Assembly (NCBI RefSeq): GCF_004801295.1
Contig: NZ_SSOC01000001.1
Span: forward strand, 620,001-684,000
Direction: 5' to 3'
Length of the DNA: 64,000 nucleotides
Origin: Pseudothauera nasutitermitis
Lineage (GTDB): Bacteria; Pseudomonadota; Gammaproteobacteria; Burkholderiales; Rhodocyclaceae
The translations under genes were made by a program, and so were the position numbers. Positions 8,651-16,808 of the stretch are shown piece after piece. The notes under the pieces are model-generated. The model was not told the DNA's origin. It worked only from the letters and a program-made list of their open reading frames with translations, and ran no database searches. Position 1 is the first letter of the stretch; every line of letters begins with the position of its first letter.

Positions 8651-9141
8651 AACGCTTCATGGGAAGGGTGCTGCTGTGCTGCGCCGTGGCCTTCGCCCCG
8701 AACGCGGGCGCGGCCGGCGTGGATTCGCTGTTCGCCGCCACGCTGGTGGGCACGGACGGCGGCGAAATGGCGCTGGCCGACTACCGGGGCAAGCCGCTGG
8801 TGGTCAACTTCTGGGCGCGCTGGTGCGTGCCGTGCCGCACCGAACTGCCGGAACTGGCCGCCTTGCAGGCCGAGTATGCCGAACGCGGGCTGACCGTGCT
8901 GGGCATCGCGGTGGAGGACGACCCGGCGGCGGTGCGCGAATTCCTCGCCGCCTACGGGGTGAAATACCCGGTGGGGCTGGGGCGCAGCAAGGCCATCTGG
9001 CTGATGCAGACGCTGGGCAATACGGGCTCCGGCATGCCGTTCACCCTGGTCATCGACCGCCACGGCGAAATCGTCCTGCGCAAGCTGGGGCTGTTCCACA
9101 AGGCGGACTTCGAGGCGGTCGCCGGGAGCCTGCTGGAGTGA
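8647..9141 (+). CDS. TlpA/ResA-like periplasmic thioredoxin
   Basis: The 164-residue product has a short N-terminal membrane or signal segment and a thioredoxin fold with W-C-V-P-C (Cys60 and Cys63). The cis-Pro loop is G-M-P-F-T. The GTG start overlaps the nosY stop; an in-frame ATG at 8659 is an alternative. TlpA/ResA proteins keep cytochrome c and CuA-site cysteines reduced during maturation. Its place in the nos operon suggests it prepares the NosZ CuA cysteines or the NosC haem sites (inference). Confidence 0.85.
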   Translation: MKRFMGRVLLCCAVAFAPNAGAAGVDSLFAATLVGTDGGEMALADYRGKPLVVNFWARWCVPCRTELPELAALQAEYAERGLTVLGIAVEDDPAAVREFLAAYGVKYPVGLGRSKAIWLMQTLGNTGSGMPFTLVIDRHGEIVLRKLGLFHKADFEAVAGSLLE

Positions 9142-9863
9142 CCGCCGAGACCCCGGATTCGGCCCGCTTCGGCCGCTTCGCGGTGTCGCCCGAGGAGCGC
9201 CGCCGGCGCATCCGCGCGCTGTTCGAGGCCGTCGCGCCGCGCTACGACCTGATGAACGACCTGATGAGCTTCGGCATCCACCGCCTGTGGAAGCGCACCC
9301 TGGCGCGGCGCTGCGCCGGGCAGGGCGGGGTGGTGGTGGACCTGGCCGGCGGCACCGGCGACCTGGCCAGGCTGCTGTGCGCGGAAGGGCGCACGGTGAT
9401 CGTCTGCGATCCGTCGTGGGGAATGATGGCCGTGGGCCGGCGGCGCGGCGTGCCCGCCGCGTGGAGCGCGGGCGAGGCCGAGCGCATGCCCTTCGCCAGC
9501 GCCAGCGTGGACCTGCTGACCATCTCCTTCGGCCTGCGCAACGCCACCGAGATCGGCGCGGCGCTCGCCGAAATCCACCGCGTGCTGAAGCCCGGCGGGC
9601 GCTTCGTGTGCCTGGAATTCTCCCGCCCGGCCTGGTGGCTGGCGCCGTTCTACGACCTATACTCGCGTCTGGTCATCCCGCGCCTGGGCGCCCTGGTGGC
9701 GCGCAACCCGGGGGCCTACGACTACCTCGTCGAATCCATCCGGCGCTTTCCCGACCAACCGACCCTGGCCGCGACCCTCTCGGCGGCGGGCTTCGAGTCG
9801 GTGTGCTGGGAAAACCTCTCCTTCGGAATCGCATGCATACACTACGCCAGACGTTCCCCCTGA
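9138..9863 (+). CDS. UbiE/MenG-like quinone C-methyltransferase
   Basis: This 241-residue class I SAM-dependent methyltransferase starts with GTG overlapping the previous stop. Motif I is D-L-A-G-G-T-G-D-L-A, and the UbiE/COQ5 features R-Y-D-L-M-N-D-L-M-S near the N-terminus and S-F-G-L-R-N-A-T are present. UbiE/MenG methylates the ring of demethylmenaquinol or the ubiquinone precursor. Being in the nos operon and overlapping a MenA-like gene by 31 bases suggests a dedicated quinone-modifying pair rather than the housekeeping ubiE. Confidence 0.8.
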   Translation: MTAETPDSARFGRFAVSPEERRRRIRALFEAVAPRYDLMNDLMSFGIHRLWKRTLARRCAGQGGVVVDLAGGTGDLARLLCAEGRTVIVCDPSWGMMAVGRRRGVPAAWSAGEAERMPFASASVDLLTISFGLRNATEIGAALAEIHRVLKPGGRFVCLEFSRPAWWLAPFYDLYSRLVIPRLGALVARNPGAYDYLVESIRRFPDQPTLAATLSAAGFESVCWENLSFGIACIHYARRSP

Positions 9864-10768
9864 GCCGCTCCTCGCCGCAGCGCCATGCCGCGCCGCGCGT
9901 CTGGTGGGCCGCCATCCGCCCGCGCACGCTGGGCATCGCGGTGGCCCCGGTGATGGTGGGCACGGCGCTCGCCGTGGCCGACGGCGCGGCGCTCGACTGG
10001 CTGGTGCTGCTGGCCGCGCTGGGCAGCGCGGTGCTGATCCAGATCGGCACCAACCTCTACAACGACGCGGCCGATTTCGAGCGCGGCACCGACGGGCCGC
10101 GCCGCGTGGGGCCGCTGCGGGTCACCGCGGCCGGGCTGGCGAGCGCCACGGCGGTCAAGCGCGGCGCGTGGCTGTCGTTCGCCGCCGCGCTGGCGCTGGG
10201 CGGCTATCTGGTGGCGGTGGGCGGCCCGTTCATCCTCGCCATCGGCATCGCCTCGCTGCTGGCCGGCTGGGCCTATTCGGGCGGGCCCCGGCCGATCTCG
10301 CACACGCCGCTGGGCGAATGCTTCGTGCTGGTGTTCTTCGGCGTGTTGGCGGTGTGCGGCAGCCACTGGTTGCAGGCCCAGGCGCTCTCGGCCGCCGCGG
10401 TGGTGGCGGGGCTGGCGGCCGGCGCGCCAGCCGCCGCCGTGCTGCTGGTGAACAATTACCGTGATCTCGATACCGATCTGCTGAGCGGGCGGCGCACGCT
10501 GGCCGCGCTGCTGGGCCGCGTCGGCTGCCTGCGCGCCTATGGGCTGCTGGTGCTGCTGCCGCTGCCGCTGCTCGGCGTGCTGGCGCTCGCCGGCCATCCC
10601 GGCGCGCTGCTCGGCCTGCTGTGCGCCCCGGCGCTGCTGCGTCTGGCCGGGCGTTTCCGCGCCGCGTCCGGGCCGGGCTTCAACGCCGTGCTCACCGATA
10701 CCGCGCGCCAGGGCAGCCTGCTGGGGCTGTCCATGGCCGCCGGCCTGCTGTTGCAGAGCGTGCTCTGA
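9833..10768 (+). CDS. MenA-like (UbiA family) polyprenyltransferase
   Basis: The protein has 311 residues and about eight to nine hydrophobic helices. The UbiA superfamily Asp motifs are visible as N-L-Y-N-D-A-A-D-F and N-N-Y-R-D-L-D-T-D, the latter typical of 1,4-dihydroxy-2-naphthoate prenyltransferases. The P-R-T-L motif near the N-terminus (I-R-P-R-T-L) is also MenA-like. It would attach a prenyl chain to DHNA, the step that makes demethylmenaquinone. No other men gene is in this window, so it cannot be shown that the host makes menaquinone. Confidence 0.8.
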   Translation: MHTLRQTFPLSRSSPQRHAAPRVWWAAIRPRTLGIAVAPVMVGTALAVADGAALDWLVLLAALGSAVLIQIGTNLYNDAADFERGTDGPRRVGPLRVTAAGLASATAVKRGAWLSFAAALALGGYLVAVGGPFILAIGIASLLAGWAYSGGPRPISHTPLGECFVLVFFGVLAVCGSHWLQAQALSAAAVVAGLAAGAPAAAVLLVNNYRDLDTDLLSGRRTLAALLGRVGCLRAYGLLVLLPLPLLGVLALAGHPGALLGLLCAPALLRLAGRFRAASGPGFNAVLTDTARQGSLLGLSMAAGLLLQSVL

Positions 10769-10780
10769 ACGTTGCCCGTC

Positions 10781-11656
10781 ATGCTGGCCGAGATGCTGCT
10801 GCCCGCCGCGCTGGCGTTCATCATGTTCTCGGTGGGGTTGTCGCTGCGCACGGCGGATTTCCGCCTGGTCTTCGCGCGGCCGGCGGCGCTGGCCGCCGGG
10901 CTGGCCGGGCAGTTGCTGCTGATGCCCCTGGTGGCCTTCGCGGTGGTCCTGCTCACTGGTATGCCGGATGAACTCGCGGTCGGCCTGATGATCCTCGCCG
11001 CCTGCCCGGGCGGCGCCAGCTCAGCCTTCCTGACCCGGCTGGCGCGCGGCAACGCCGCGCTCTCGCTGTCCATCACCGTCCTCAGCAGCCTCGCGGCGCT
11101 GCTCACCTTTCCGCTGCTGGTCAAGCTGGTGTTCGTGCATCTTGCCGGGGGCGCCTTCGCCGAGGGCACCCGCCACCTCGGCGCCTTGCCGATGGAGCGG
11201 CTGGTGGGCAGCGTGCTGGCGGTCAGCACCCTGCCCACCGCGCTCGGGGTGCTGCTGCGGCACTGGAGCGGGCCGTGTGCGGCGGCGCTGGAGCGGGTGG
11301 TCGGCCGGGTGGCGCTGGTGTTCTTCGCCGCCATCGTGCTGGGCACCTTTCTGGCCCACAGCGAGACGATCCTCGCCAGCCTTGCGACGCTGGGGCCGGC
11401 CGCGCTGCTGCTCAACGTGCTGGCGATGGCGGGCGGCTACATGCTGGTGGCGGCGGTGGGCGCCGGGCGCCGCGACGCCGTGGCCGGGGCGATGGAGTGC
11501 GGCTTGCAGAACGCCGGCCTGGGCATCTTCGTCGCCATCACCCTGTTGCAGCGTCCGCCGATGGCCGCGCCCAGCGTGGTGTATGCGCTGATGATGAACG
11601 TCGGCGCGCTGGCGCTGGTGTATCTGGCGCGCACCCGCCTGCTGCGAGGGCTGTAG
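10781..11656 (+). CDS. Bile acid:sodium symporter (BASS) family transporter
   Basis: This is a 291-residue membrane protein with about nine to ten helices and the BASS signatures G-L-M-I-L-A-A-C-P-G-G and A-M-E-C-G-L-Q-N-A-G-L-G. The ATG at 10781 was chosen; a TTG at 10772 is in frame but unlikely. Family members take up organic anions (bile acids, pantothenate, pyruvate, other small acids) with sodium. It is the last gene of the nos-linked run and converges with the nosD paralogue 2 bases away. The substrate cannot be read from sequence. Confidence 0.8.
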   Translation: MLAEMLLPAALAFIMFSVGLSLRTADFRLVFARPAALAAGLAGQLLLMPLVAFAVVLLTGMPDELAVGLMILAACPGGASSAFLTRLARGNAALSLSITVLSSLAALLTFPLLVKLVFVHLAGGAFAEGTRHLGALPMERLVGSVLAVSTLPTALGVLLRHWSGPCAAALERVVGRVALVFFAAIVLGTFLAHSETILASLATLGPAALLLNVLAMAGGYMLVAAVGAGRRDAVAGAMECGLQNAGLGIFVAITLLQRPPMAAPSVVYALMMNVGALALVYLARTRLLRGL

Positions 11657-11658
11657 CG

Positions 11659-12864
11659 TTACAGCATGCGCGGCGCGGTGTCGCGCAGGATCAGGTTGGG
11701 GGCGGAGAAGGGCGCCAGGCGTTCGAGGAAGTCGAGCAGTTCGAGCACCGGCGAGCTGCGGAAGAAGGTGGCCTGCGGGGTTTCCAGCCAGATGCGGTCG
11801 GCGTAGGTGTAGATTTCGTGGGGCCGGTCGCCGCGCCCGTCGCCGTCCAGATCGAAGCCCTCGTAGTTGTCCCAGGCGTTGCCCCACCAGGTGTCGTTGA
11901 GCGGGTCGCCGTCACCGACGATGGTGACCGGCCACAGGTTGCCGCGGAAGGTGTTGTCCACCGCGATGTGGCCGCCGCGCACGCCGTAGAAGTGGATGCC
12001 GGTGACGTTGTGGGCGATCAGGTTGCCGGCGAACACCACGCGGTTGAGCGGATTGGTGGGTGAATCGGCCATGATGCCGTGGGCGCAGTGCACGATTTCG
12101 TTGTCCTGGACCAGCGCGGCGGAAATCTCCTTCAGCGCGATGCATGCGCCCCCGGCCTCGACGGCGTGCAGGATGTGGTTGCGGCGCACCAGCAGCCCAT
12201 CGGAGTTGAGCGCCACGACGCCGGCCGAGTTGTGTTCGAACAGATTGTCCTGCACGAGGCTGCGGTGGGCGAAGAGGAAGTTCAGCGCGCGCCGGCTCTC
12301 GCGCACGGTGTTGCCGCTGAAGCGGTTGCGCGGCGAGTTGCTCACCGTGAGATCGCGCACCCGCGCGATGTCGTTGCCCTCGATGCGGTTGTGTGTGCTG
12401 TACCACAGGCGCAGGCCGTCGCCCCGGTCGGCCGGGTCGGCGCCGCGCGAGCGGATGCGGTTGCCGCGTACCGTGCTGTGGTGGGTGTTGTGCAGGGAGA
12501 TGCCGAAGAGGACGTCCTCGATCACGTTGTCCTCGATCAGCAGGGCGCGCCCTTCGGCCATGATGCCGCCGTCGAGGGCGTCGTGGGAATCGCCGCTGCC
12601 ACGGATGGTCAGGCCGCGCAGGGTGACGCCGTCGGCGCGCACGGTGAGCACGGTGCCCCGCCCGCCGCCATCGATGACCGCTTCGTGGTTGCCGTCGAGG
12701 ACGAGGGGCTTGTCGATGGTCGCCGGGCCGGCATACAGGCCTGCGGGCAGGCGCAGCACGCTGCCGGCGGGCACCGCGTCGATCCAGGCTTGCAGGGACT
12801 GGCCCGCGAGGGCGGCGCCGGTGCCGGACAGACAGGCCAGCAGGAAGAGGAGAGTGCGCAACAT
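11659..12864 (-). CDS. NosD paralogue (beta-helix, NosD/CASH domain)
   Basis: The product is about 401 residues from the ATG at 12864, preceded by an ACAGG Shine-Dalgarno; an in-frame ATG at 12876 would add four residues. It has a signal peptide followed by repeated beta-helix turns (N-x-I-x-x-N). The C-terminus FFRSSPVLELLDFLERL matches that of nosD (3240-4601) almost exactly, although the middle has diverged. This supports an old duplication. A second NosD could serve the same NosFY transporter or mature another copper enzyme. It is preceded by an AraC-type regulator in the same orientation. Confidence 0.88.
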   Translation of the reverse strand: MLRTLLFLLACLSGTGAALAGQSLQAWIDAVPAGSVLRLPAGLYAGPATIDKPLVLDGNHEAVIDGGGRGTVLTVRADGVTLRGLTIRGSGDSHDALDGGIMAEGRALLIEDNVIEDVLFGISLHNTHHSTVRGNRIRSRGADPADRGDGLRLWYSTHNRIEGNDIARVRDLTVSNSPRNRFSGNTVRESRRALNFLFAHRSLVQDNLFEHNSAGVVALNSDGLLVRRNHILHAVEAGGACIALKEISAALVQDNEIVHCAHGIMADSPTNPLNRVVFAGNLIAHNVTGIHFYGVRGGHIAVDNTFRGNLWPVTIVGDGDPLNDTWWGNAWDNYEGFDLDGDGRGDRPHEIYTYADRIWLETPQATFFRSSPVLELLDFLERLAPFSAPNLILRDTAPRML

Positions 12865-12962
12865 GGTACCTGTCATTGTCGCGCCAGGAGCCCCGCAGGC
12901 TTTCGATCTGGATCAAGCCTTGGGGATTCTTCCGGCCGCTTCGGCGTTCGCCGTCTGGCGTT

Positions 12963-13901
12963 TCAGTGCGAAAGCAGCGCGGCGGATCTGGCGGGGGCGT
13001 TTCTGCGCGTGCGCTGGTAGGCGCCGGGCTGTTCGCCGATCACCTTCTTGAACGCGCGGGTGAACGCGGCCTGGGAGTGGTAGCCGACGTGTTCGGCGGC
13101 GCGCAGCACGCTGTCGCCCCCACGCAGGCGATGCGCGGCGATGCGCATGCGCAGGCCGAGCAGGAACTGCGCGGGCGGCTGGCCGCAGGTGTCCAGGAAG
13201 TGCTTGAAGAAGCTGGCGCGCGACATGTTGGCGATGCGCGCCATGTCTTCCACCGACCAGTCGCGCCCCGGTTCGCGCAGCAGGCGCTCCACCAGCGGGG
13301 CGAACTGCGGCTTGCGCCACACCGCCCACAGGCCGGCCTCGATGTCCTGGTGATGGGCGAGTTCGCGCACCAGGTAGAAGAACAGCAGTTCGGTGAGGCG
13401 TTCGATCAGCGGCGAGGCGGCCTCGCCATCGCGCTCGGCCTCGGTCAGCAGCAGGTCGAACAAGGGCGCGACGGCCGCCAGCGCGGGGTTGCCGGCGCGC
13501 AGCAGCAGGCAGTCCGGGAAGGCGGCGGTGAGCAGGTCGCCCGGCAGCGCGCGGAAATCGAAGAAGCCGCAGGCCAGCGTGGTGCCGCCGACCATGGGCG
13601 GCTGCGCGGGCAGCATGGCGCGCGGCCCGCAGGCCGGGCCGGGGTCGCGCTGGGCGGTCAGCGAGTGGGGCAGGTCGCGCAGCAGGAACACCGCCTCGCG
13701 CGGGCCGAGCTGCAGGGATTCGGCACCTTCGCGGTGCAGCCAGCAGTGCCCGCGCAGCACCAGATGGAAGCTGGCGCGCGCCCGTCCGGCGGTGGAGGCC
13801 CGCCAGTCGCTGCCGCAGTACTGGCCCACGTGGAACACCGAGGCCCGGGGCTCCAGGCCGCTGACCAGCCAGTCGACGATGCGGTCGGTATCGGCGTGCA
13901 T
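12963..13901 (-). CDS. AraC-family transcriptional regulator with N-terminal cupin
   Basis: The protein has 312 residues: an N-terminal cupin-like ligand domain (about 1-170) and a C-terminal pair of helix-turn-helix units (A-R-I-A-N-M-S-R-A-S-F-F-K-H-F; H-V-G-Y-H-S-Q-A-A-F-T-R-A-F). The start at 13901 gives M-H-A-D-T-D-R-I-V-D, typical of the AraC_binding/cupin_6 group; the frame runs open further upstream but through non-conserved sequence. It lies about 100 bp upstream of the nosD paralogue and might control it. A 22-bp motif shared with the metY promoter lies 52 bp before the start. Confidence 0.88.
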   Translation of the reverse strand: MHADTDRIVDWLVSGLEPRASVFHVGQYCGSDWRASTAGRARASFHLVLRGHCWLHREGAESLQLGPREAVFLLRDLPHSLTAQRDPGPACGPRAMLPAQPPMVGGTTLACGFFDFRALPGDLLTAAFPDCLLLRAGNPALAAVAPLFDLLLTEAERDGEAASPLIERLTELLFFYLVRELAHHQDIEAGLWAVWRKPQFAPLVERLLREPGRDWSVEDMARIANMSRASFFKHFLDTCGQPPAQFLLGLRMRIAAHRLRGGDSVLRAAEHVGYHSQAAFTRAFKKVIGEQPGAYQRTRRNAPARSAALLSH

Positions 13902-13952
13902 GGGGATCGCCTCTGCAGGGAAACGCACCGATTGTCCGGTGCCGCCGCCGGC

Positions 13953-13974
13953 CGGCGAACCAAGAAAAACGGCA
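13953..13974 (-). promoter_or_regulatory. 22-bp motif shared with the metY upstream region
   Basis: These 22 bases are identical to 48092-48113 and in the same orientation relative to the following gene. On the transcribed strand the core reads TGCCGTTTTTCTTGGTTCG. It begins 52 bases upstream of the AraC-regulator start. Nothing in the coding context explains the identity, so a shared regulator site or promoter element is likely. A diverged form lies before metN (41950-41968). Confidence 0.5.
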
Positions 13975-14028
13975 GAGCTTTTCCGTTTTCCCGCTGCAGG
14001 CGCCGGAAGGCGCAGGCCGTGCCCGTGC

Positions 14029-15003
14029 TCAGTGCGGCCCGCTCCGGCCCAGGATGTCCAGCACCTGTTCGGCCACCAAGGTGCTGACCCTGACATTGGC
14101 TTCGCGGCTCAGGCCGGCGACGTGCGGCGTCAGCCAGACGTTTCTCAGGTTGGCGAGCGGGCTGCCGGCGGGTAACGGTTCCTGCCCGAACACGTCGATG
14201 GCGGCGCCGCTCAGATGGCCGCTGCGCAGAGCCCCGGCCAGTGCGGTTTCGTCCACGATGCCGCCGCGCGCGGTGTTGATGAATACCGCGCCGGGACGGA
14301 TGCGGGCCAGGGTGGCTGCGTCGAACAGGCCGCGCGTGCTTTCGTTCAGGGGCACATGCAGCGAGACCGCATGCGAGCGTTCAAGCAATGCTTCCAGACT
14401 GACGCCCTCTACCCCGCTGCGTTGCCAGAACTCGGGGGTGTGAGCCGGATCGGTGGCGATCACGTGCAGGCCGATGGCCTGCGCCAGGCGTGCGGTGAGC
14501 TGGCCGATGTTGCCGAATCCGACCAGTCCCAGCGTCTTGCCATCGGCTTCCTGCCCATCGATGAGCGCGGTGCGGGGCCACGTTCCCGCCGCCATGTCGG
14601 CGCCCACGGCAGGATTGTGGAGCCCGCGCAGGGTGACCAGGACGGCGGTGAGCGCGTATTCGGCCACGGCCCGGGCGTTCGCGCCACGGGCTGGGCAAAC
14701 GGCGATGCGGCGTTCGGCTGCGGCCTCCAGGTCGATGTTGTCCAGGCCGACGCCGAGGCGGCCGATCACCTTGAGTCGGGGGGCCGCGTCCAGCAGGGCA
14801 CGGGTGACCTGGGTGCGGTTGCGCACGATCAGGCCCTGTGCCTGGCCGAGCAGGTCGGCGAGTTTTCCCGGTTGCCCGGCGAGGTCGGGATCATGGTGGA
14901 CGTCGTGATGCGCGCGCAGGGCGTCCACGGCGGGGGTGTCCATGAATTCGCTGATGACGATGCGCACGGGTGCAGTGGATGGGGGTGGAGAGGCCGGGGG
15001 CAT
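14029..15003 (-). CDS. D-isomer-specific 2-hydroxyacid dehydrogenase (possible SlcC-like sulfolactate dehydrogenase)
   Basis: The protein has 324 residues and the NAD-binding loop G-L-V-G-F-G-N-I-G near residue 150. The family catalytic Arg lies in N-T-A-R-G-G-I-V-D-E, and the catalytic His in L-T-P-H-V-A-G. Enzymes of this fold include 3-phosphoglycerate dehydrogenase and (S)-sulfolactate dehydrogenase SlcC. It sits 10 bases downstream of the cysteate sulfo-lyase-like gene and two genes behind a sulfonate-type permease. A role in sulfolactate/sulfopyruvate interconversion is therefore plausible but not proven; a serA-like or general 2-hydroxyacid role is the alternative. Confidence 0.8.
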   Translation of the reverse strand: MPPASPPPSTAPVRIVISEFMDTPAVDALRAHHDVHHDPDLAGQPGKLADLLGQAQGLIVRNRTQVTRALLDAAPRLKVIGRLGVGLDNIDLEAAAERRIAVCPARGANARAVAEYALTAVLVTLRGLHNPAVGADMAAGTWPRTALIDGQEADGKTLGLVGFGNIGQLTARLAQAIGLHVIATDPAHTPEFWQRSGVEGVSLEALLERSHAVSLHVPLNESTRGLFDAATLARIRPGAVFINTARGGIVDETALAGALRSGHLSGAAIDVFGQEPLPAGSPLANLRNVWLTPHVAGLSREANVRVSTLVAEQVLDILGRSGPH

Positions 15004-15013
15004 GGCGGGTTTT

Positions 15014-16027
15014 CTAAGCTGCGGCGTGCAGCGGATCGAAGGTGTCGCGGTAGCCGAACAGGCCCACGGCGCCGCCGGTATGCACGAACACCACGTTCTC
15101 GTCCTGGCGGAAATGCCCCTTGCGGATCAGGTCGAGCAGGCCGGCGAAGCCCTTGCCGGAGTACACCGGGTCGAGCAGGATGCCTTCGGTGCGCGCGAGC
15201 AGGGTCAGGGCCTCGACCATCTCCGGGGTGGGTCGGCCGTAGCCGGCGCCCACGTAGTCGCTGTTGGCGCGTACCGCCTCGCGCGGCAGCGGTGCGGAAA
15301 CGCCCAGGTGCTGCAGCGTGCGGCTGGCCAGTTGCCACACCTTGTCTTCCTGCGCCGCACGTTCGGCGCGCACGCTGATGCCCAGCACCGGCACGCCGCT
15401 GTGGCTGCCCTGGAAGCCGGCCACCAGGCCGGCCTGGGTGCCGGTGCTGCCGGTGGCGTGCACCACGTGATGCACCACGATGCCGGCCGCGTCGGCCTGC
15501 TGCAGGATTTCCTGCGCGCTCGCCACGTAGCCCAGCGCGCCGATGTGGTTGGAGCCGCCGCCCGGAATGGCGTAGGCCTTTTCGCCCTGTTCGCGCAGCC
15601 GCGCGGCGTACTGTTCGACCTCCGCGTTCATGTCCAGCCCGGCCGGGCGGTGTTCCAGCCGCGCGCCGAACAGGCGGTCGAGGAACACGTTGCCGCTGTT
15701 GCGGTATTCCACGCTGCCGTCGGCGATGCGCGCTTCCAGCAGGGCGGTGCATTGCAGCCCCAGGCGGGCCGCGGCGGCGGCAGTCTGGCGCACGTGGTTG
15801 GATTGCGTGGCGCCGTGGGTGACGATGTGCGTGGCGCCCTGGGCCAGGGCGTCGCCGAGCAGGAATTCCAGTTTGCGCGTCTTGTTGCCGCCGGTGGCCA
15901 GCCCGGTGCAGTCGTCGCGTTTGATGTACAGGCGCGGGCCGCCGAGCTGTTCGGTGAGCCGGGGCAGGAATTCCAGCGGCGTGGGGGCGTGGACCAGGCG
16001 GACGCGGGGGAAGCGGGCGAGATGCAT
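15014..16027 (-). CDS. cuyA: PLP enzyme of the D-cysteine desulfhydrase / L-cysteate sulfo-lyase family
   Basis: The ATG at 16027 (GGAG Shine-Dalgarno 5 bases before) gives 337 residues starting M-H-L-A-R-F-P-R. The PLP lysine is K49 in A-T-G-G-N-K-T-R-K-L-E, and the substrate-binding S-N-H-V-R-Q-T-A-A-A-A-A helix follows near residue 77. The family includes ACC deaminase, D-cysteine desulfhydrase (DcyD) and L-cysteate sulfo-lyase (CuyA, cysteate to pyruvate, ammonia and sulfite). The linked sulfonate-type ABC transporter and hydroxyacid dehydrogenase favour CuyA, but DcyD activity cannot be excluded from sequence. Confidence 0.82.
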   Translation of the reverse strand: MHLARFPRVRLVHAPTPLEFLPRLTEQLGGPRLYIKRDDCTGLATGGNKTRKLEFLLGDALAQGATHIVTHGATQSNHVRQTAAAAARLGLQCTALLEARIADGSVEYRNSGNVFLDRLFGARLEHRPAGLDMNAEVEQYAARLREQGEKAYAIPGGGSNHIGALGYVASAQEILQQADAAGIVVHHVVHATGSTGTQAGLVAGFQGSHSGVPVLGISVRAERAAQEDKVWQLASRTLQHLGVSAPLPREAVRANSDYVGAGYGRPTPEMVEALTLLARTEGILLDPVYSGKGFAGLLDLIRKGHFRQDENVVFVHTGGAVGLFGYRDTFDPLHAAA

Positions 16028-16049
16028 GAAAACTCCGGGCAATGAACGG

Positions 16050-16808
16050 TCAGGTGGTGGTGCGTGGTTGTTGCTGCCACCAGCGCACGCAGGCGCGTGC
16101 CAGGGCGCGGGTGGCGTCGATTTGCGCGGGCAGGCCAGCGGGGTCCAGGCGGGCGAGAGCGGGCGGCACTTCGGTGCAGGCCAGCAGCAGGCGTTCCGCG
16201 CCGCGTTCGGCGAGGCGGGCGGCGGCCTCGCCGAGCAGGCGGGCGCCGCGCTCCAGGTCGCCGGCCTTCACGGCGTAGCAGCCCGGGGTGAACCAGGCGT
16301 CGAATTCGTCGTCGCGGTTGTGCAGCACCTCGATGCCGCGCGCGCCCAGGCGCTGCTGGTAGAAGCCGGCACGCAGCGTGCCTTGCGTGGCGAGCAGGCC
16401 CACCCGGGCGGGGGCCGGGCCATCGGCCAGCCCATCGGACAGTACCTCGGCGACGGCGTCGGCGATGTGGATCAGCGGCGCGCGGCTGTGCGCCGCCAGC
16501 GTGTCGAACCAGATGTGCGCGGTATTGCACGGCATGGCGATACAGCCCGCGCCGATGGCGTTGAGGCGGGCGATGCCGGCGTGCATCGCGGGCAGCGGCG
16601 AAGGGCCGTCGCCGGCGACGAAGCGCTGGCGGTCGGGAATCTGCGCGACGTTGTGGGCGACCACCGGCACGTGGTCCTGGTCGATGCCCGCCGGGGTTTC
16701 CTCGATGATCTTGGCGAGCAGATCCACGGTGGCCAGCGGCCCCATGCCGCCGAGCACGCCGACGAAGGGGCCGAGGACCGCGCTGGCGTCTGCGTGCATG
16801 CTGCTCAT
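16050..16808 (-). CDS. Aspartate/glutamate racemase family protein
   Basis: The product has 252 residues with both catalytic cysteines of the family: C94 in A-M-P-C-N-T-A-H and C211 in L-L-A-C-T-E-V. The N-terminal G-V-L-G-G-M-G-P-L-A-T motif is typical. Its ATG overlaps the stop of the ABC permease gene (ATGA), so the two are translationally coupled. Beside a cysteate lyase-like gene it could interconvert D- and L-cysteate (an aspartate analogue with a sulfonate); this is inference. Aspartate racemization is the default reading. Confidence 0.85.
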   Translation of the reverse strand: MSSMHADASAVLGPFVGVLGGMGPLATVDLLAKIIEETPAGIDQDHVPVVAHNVAQIPDRQRFVAGDGPSPLPAMHAGIARLNAIGAGCIAMPCNTAHIWFDTLAAHSRAPLIHIADAVAEVLSDGLADGPAPARVGLLATQGTLRAGFYQQRLGARGIEVLHNRDDEFDAWFTPGCYAVKAGDLERGARLLGEAAARLAERGAERLLLACTEVPPALARLDPAGLPAQIDATRALARACVRWWQQQPRTTT

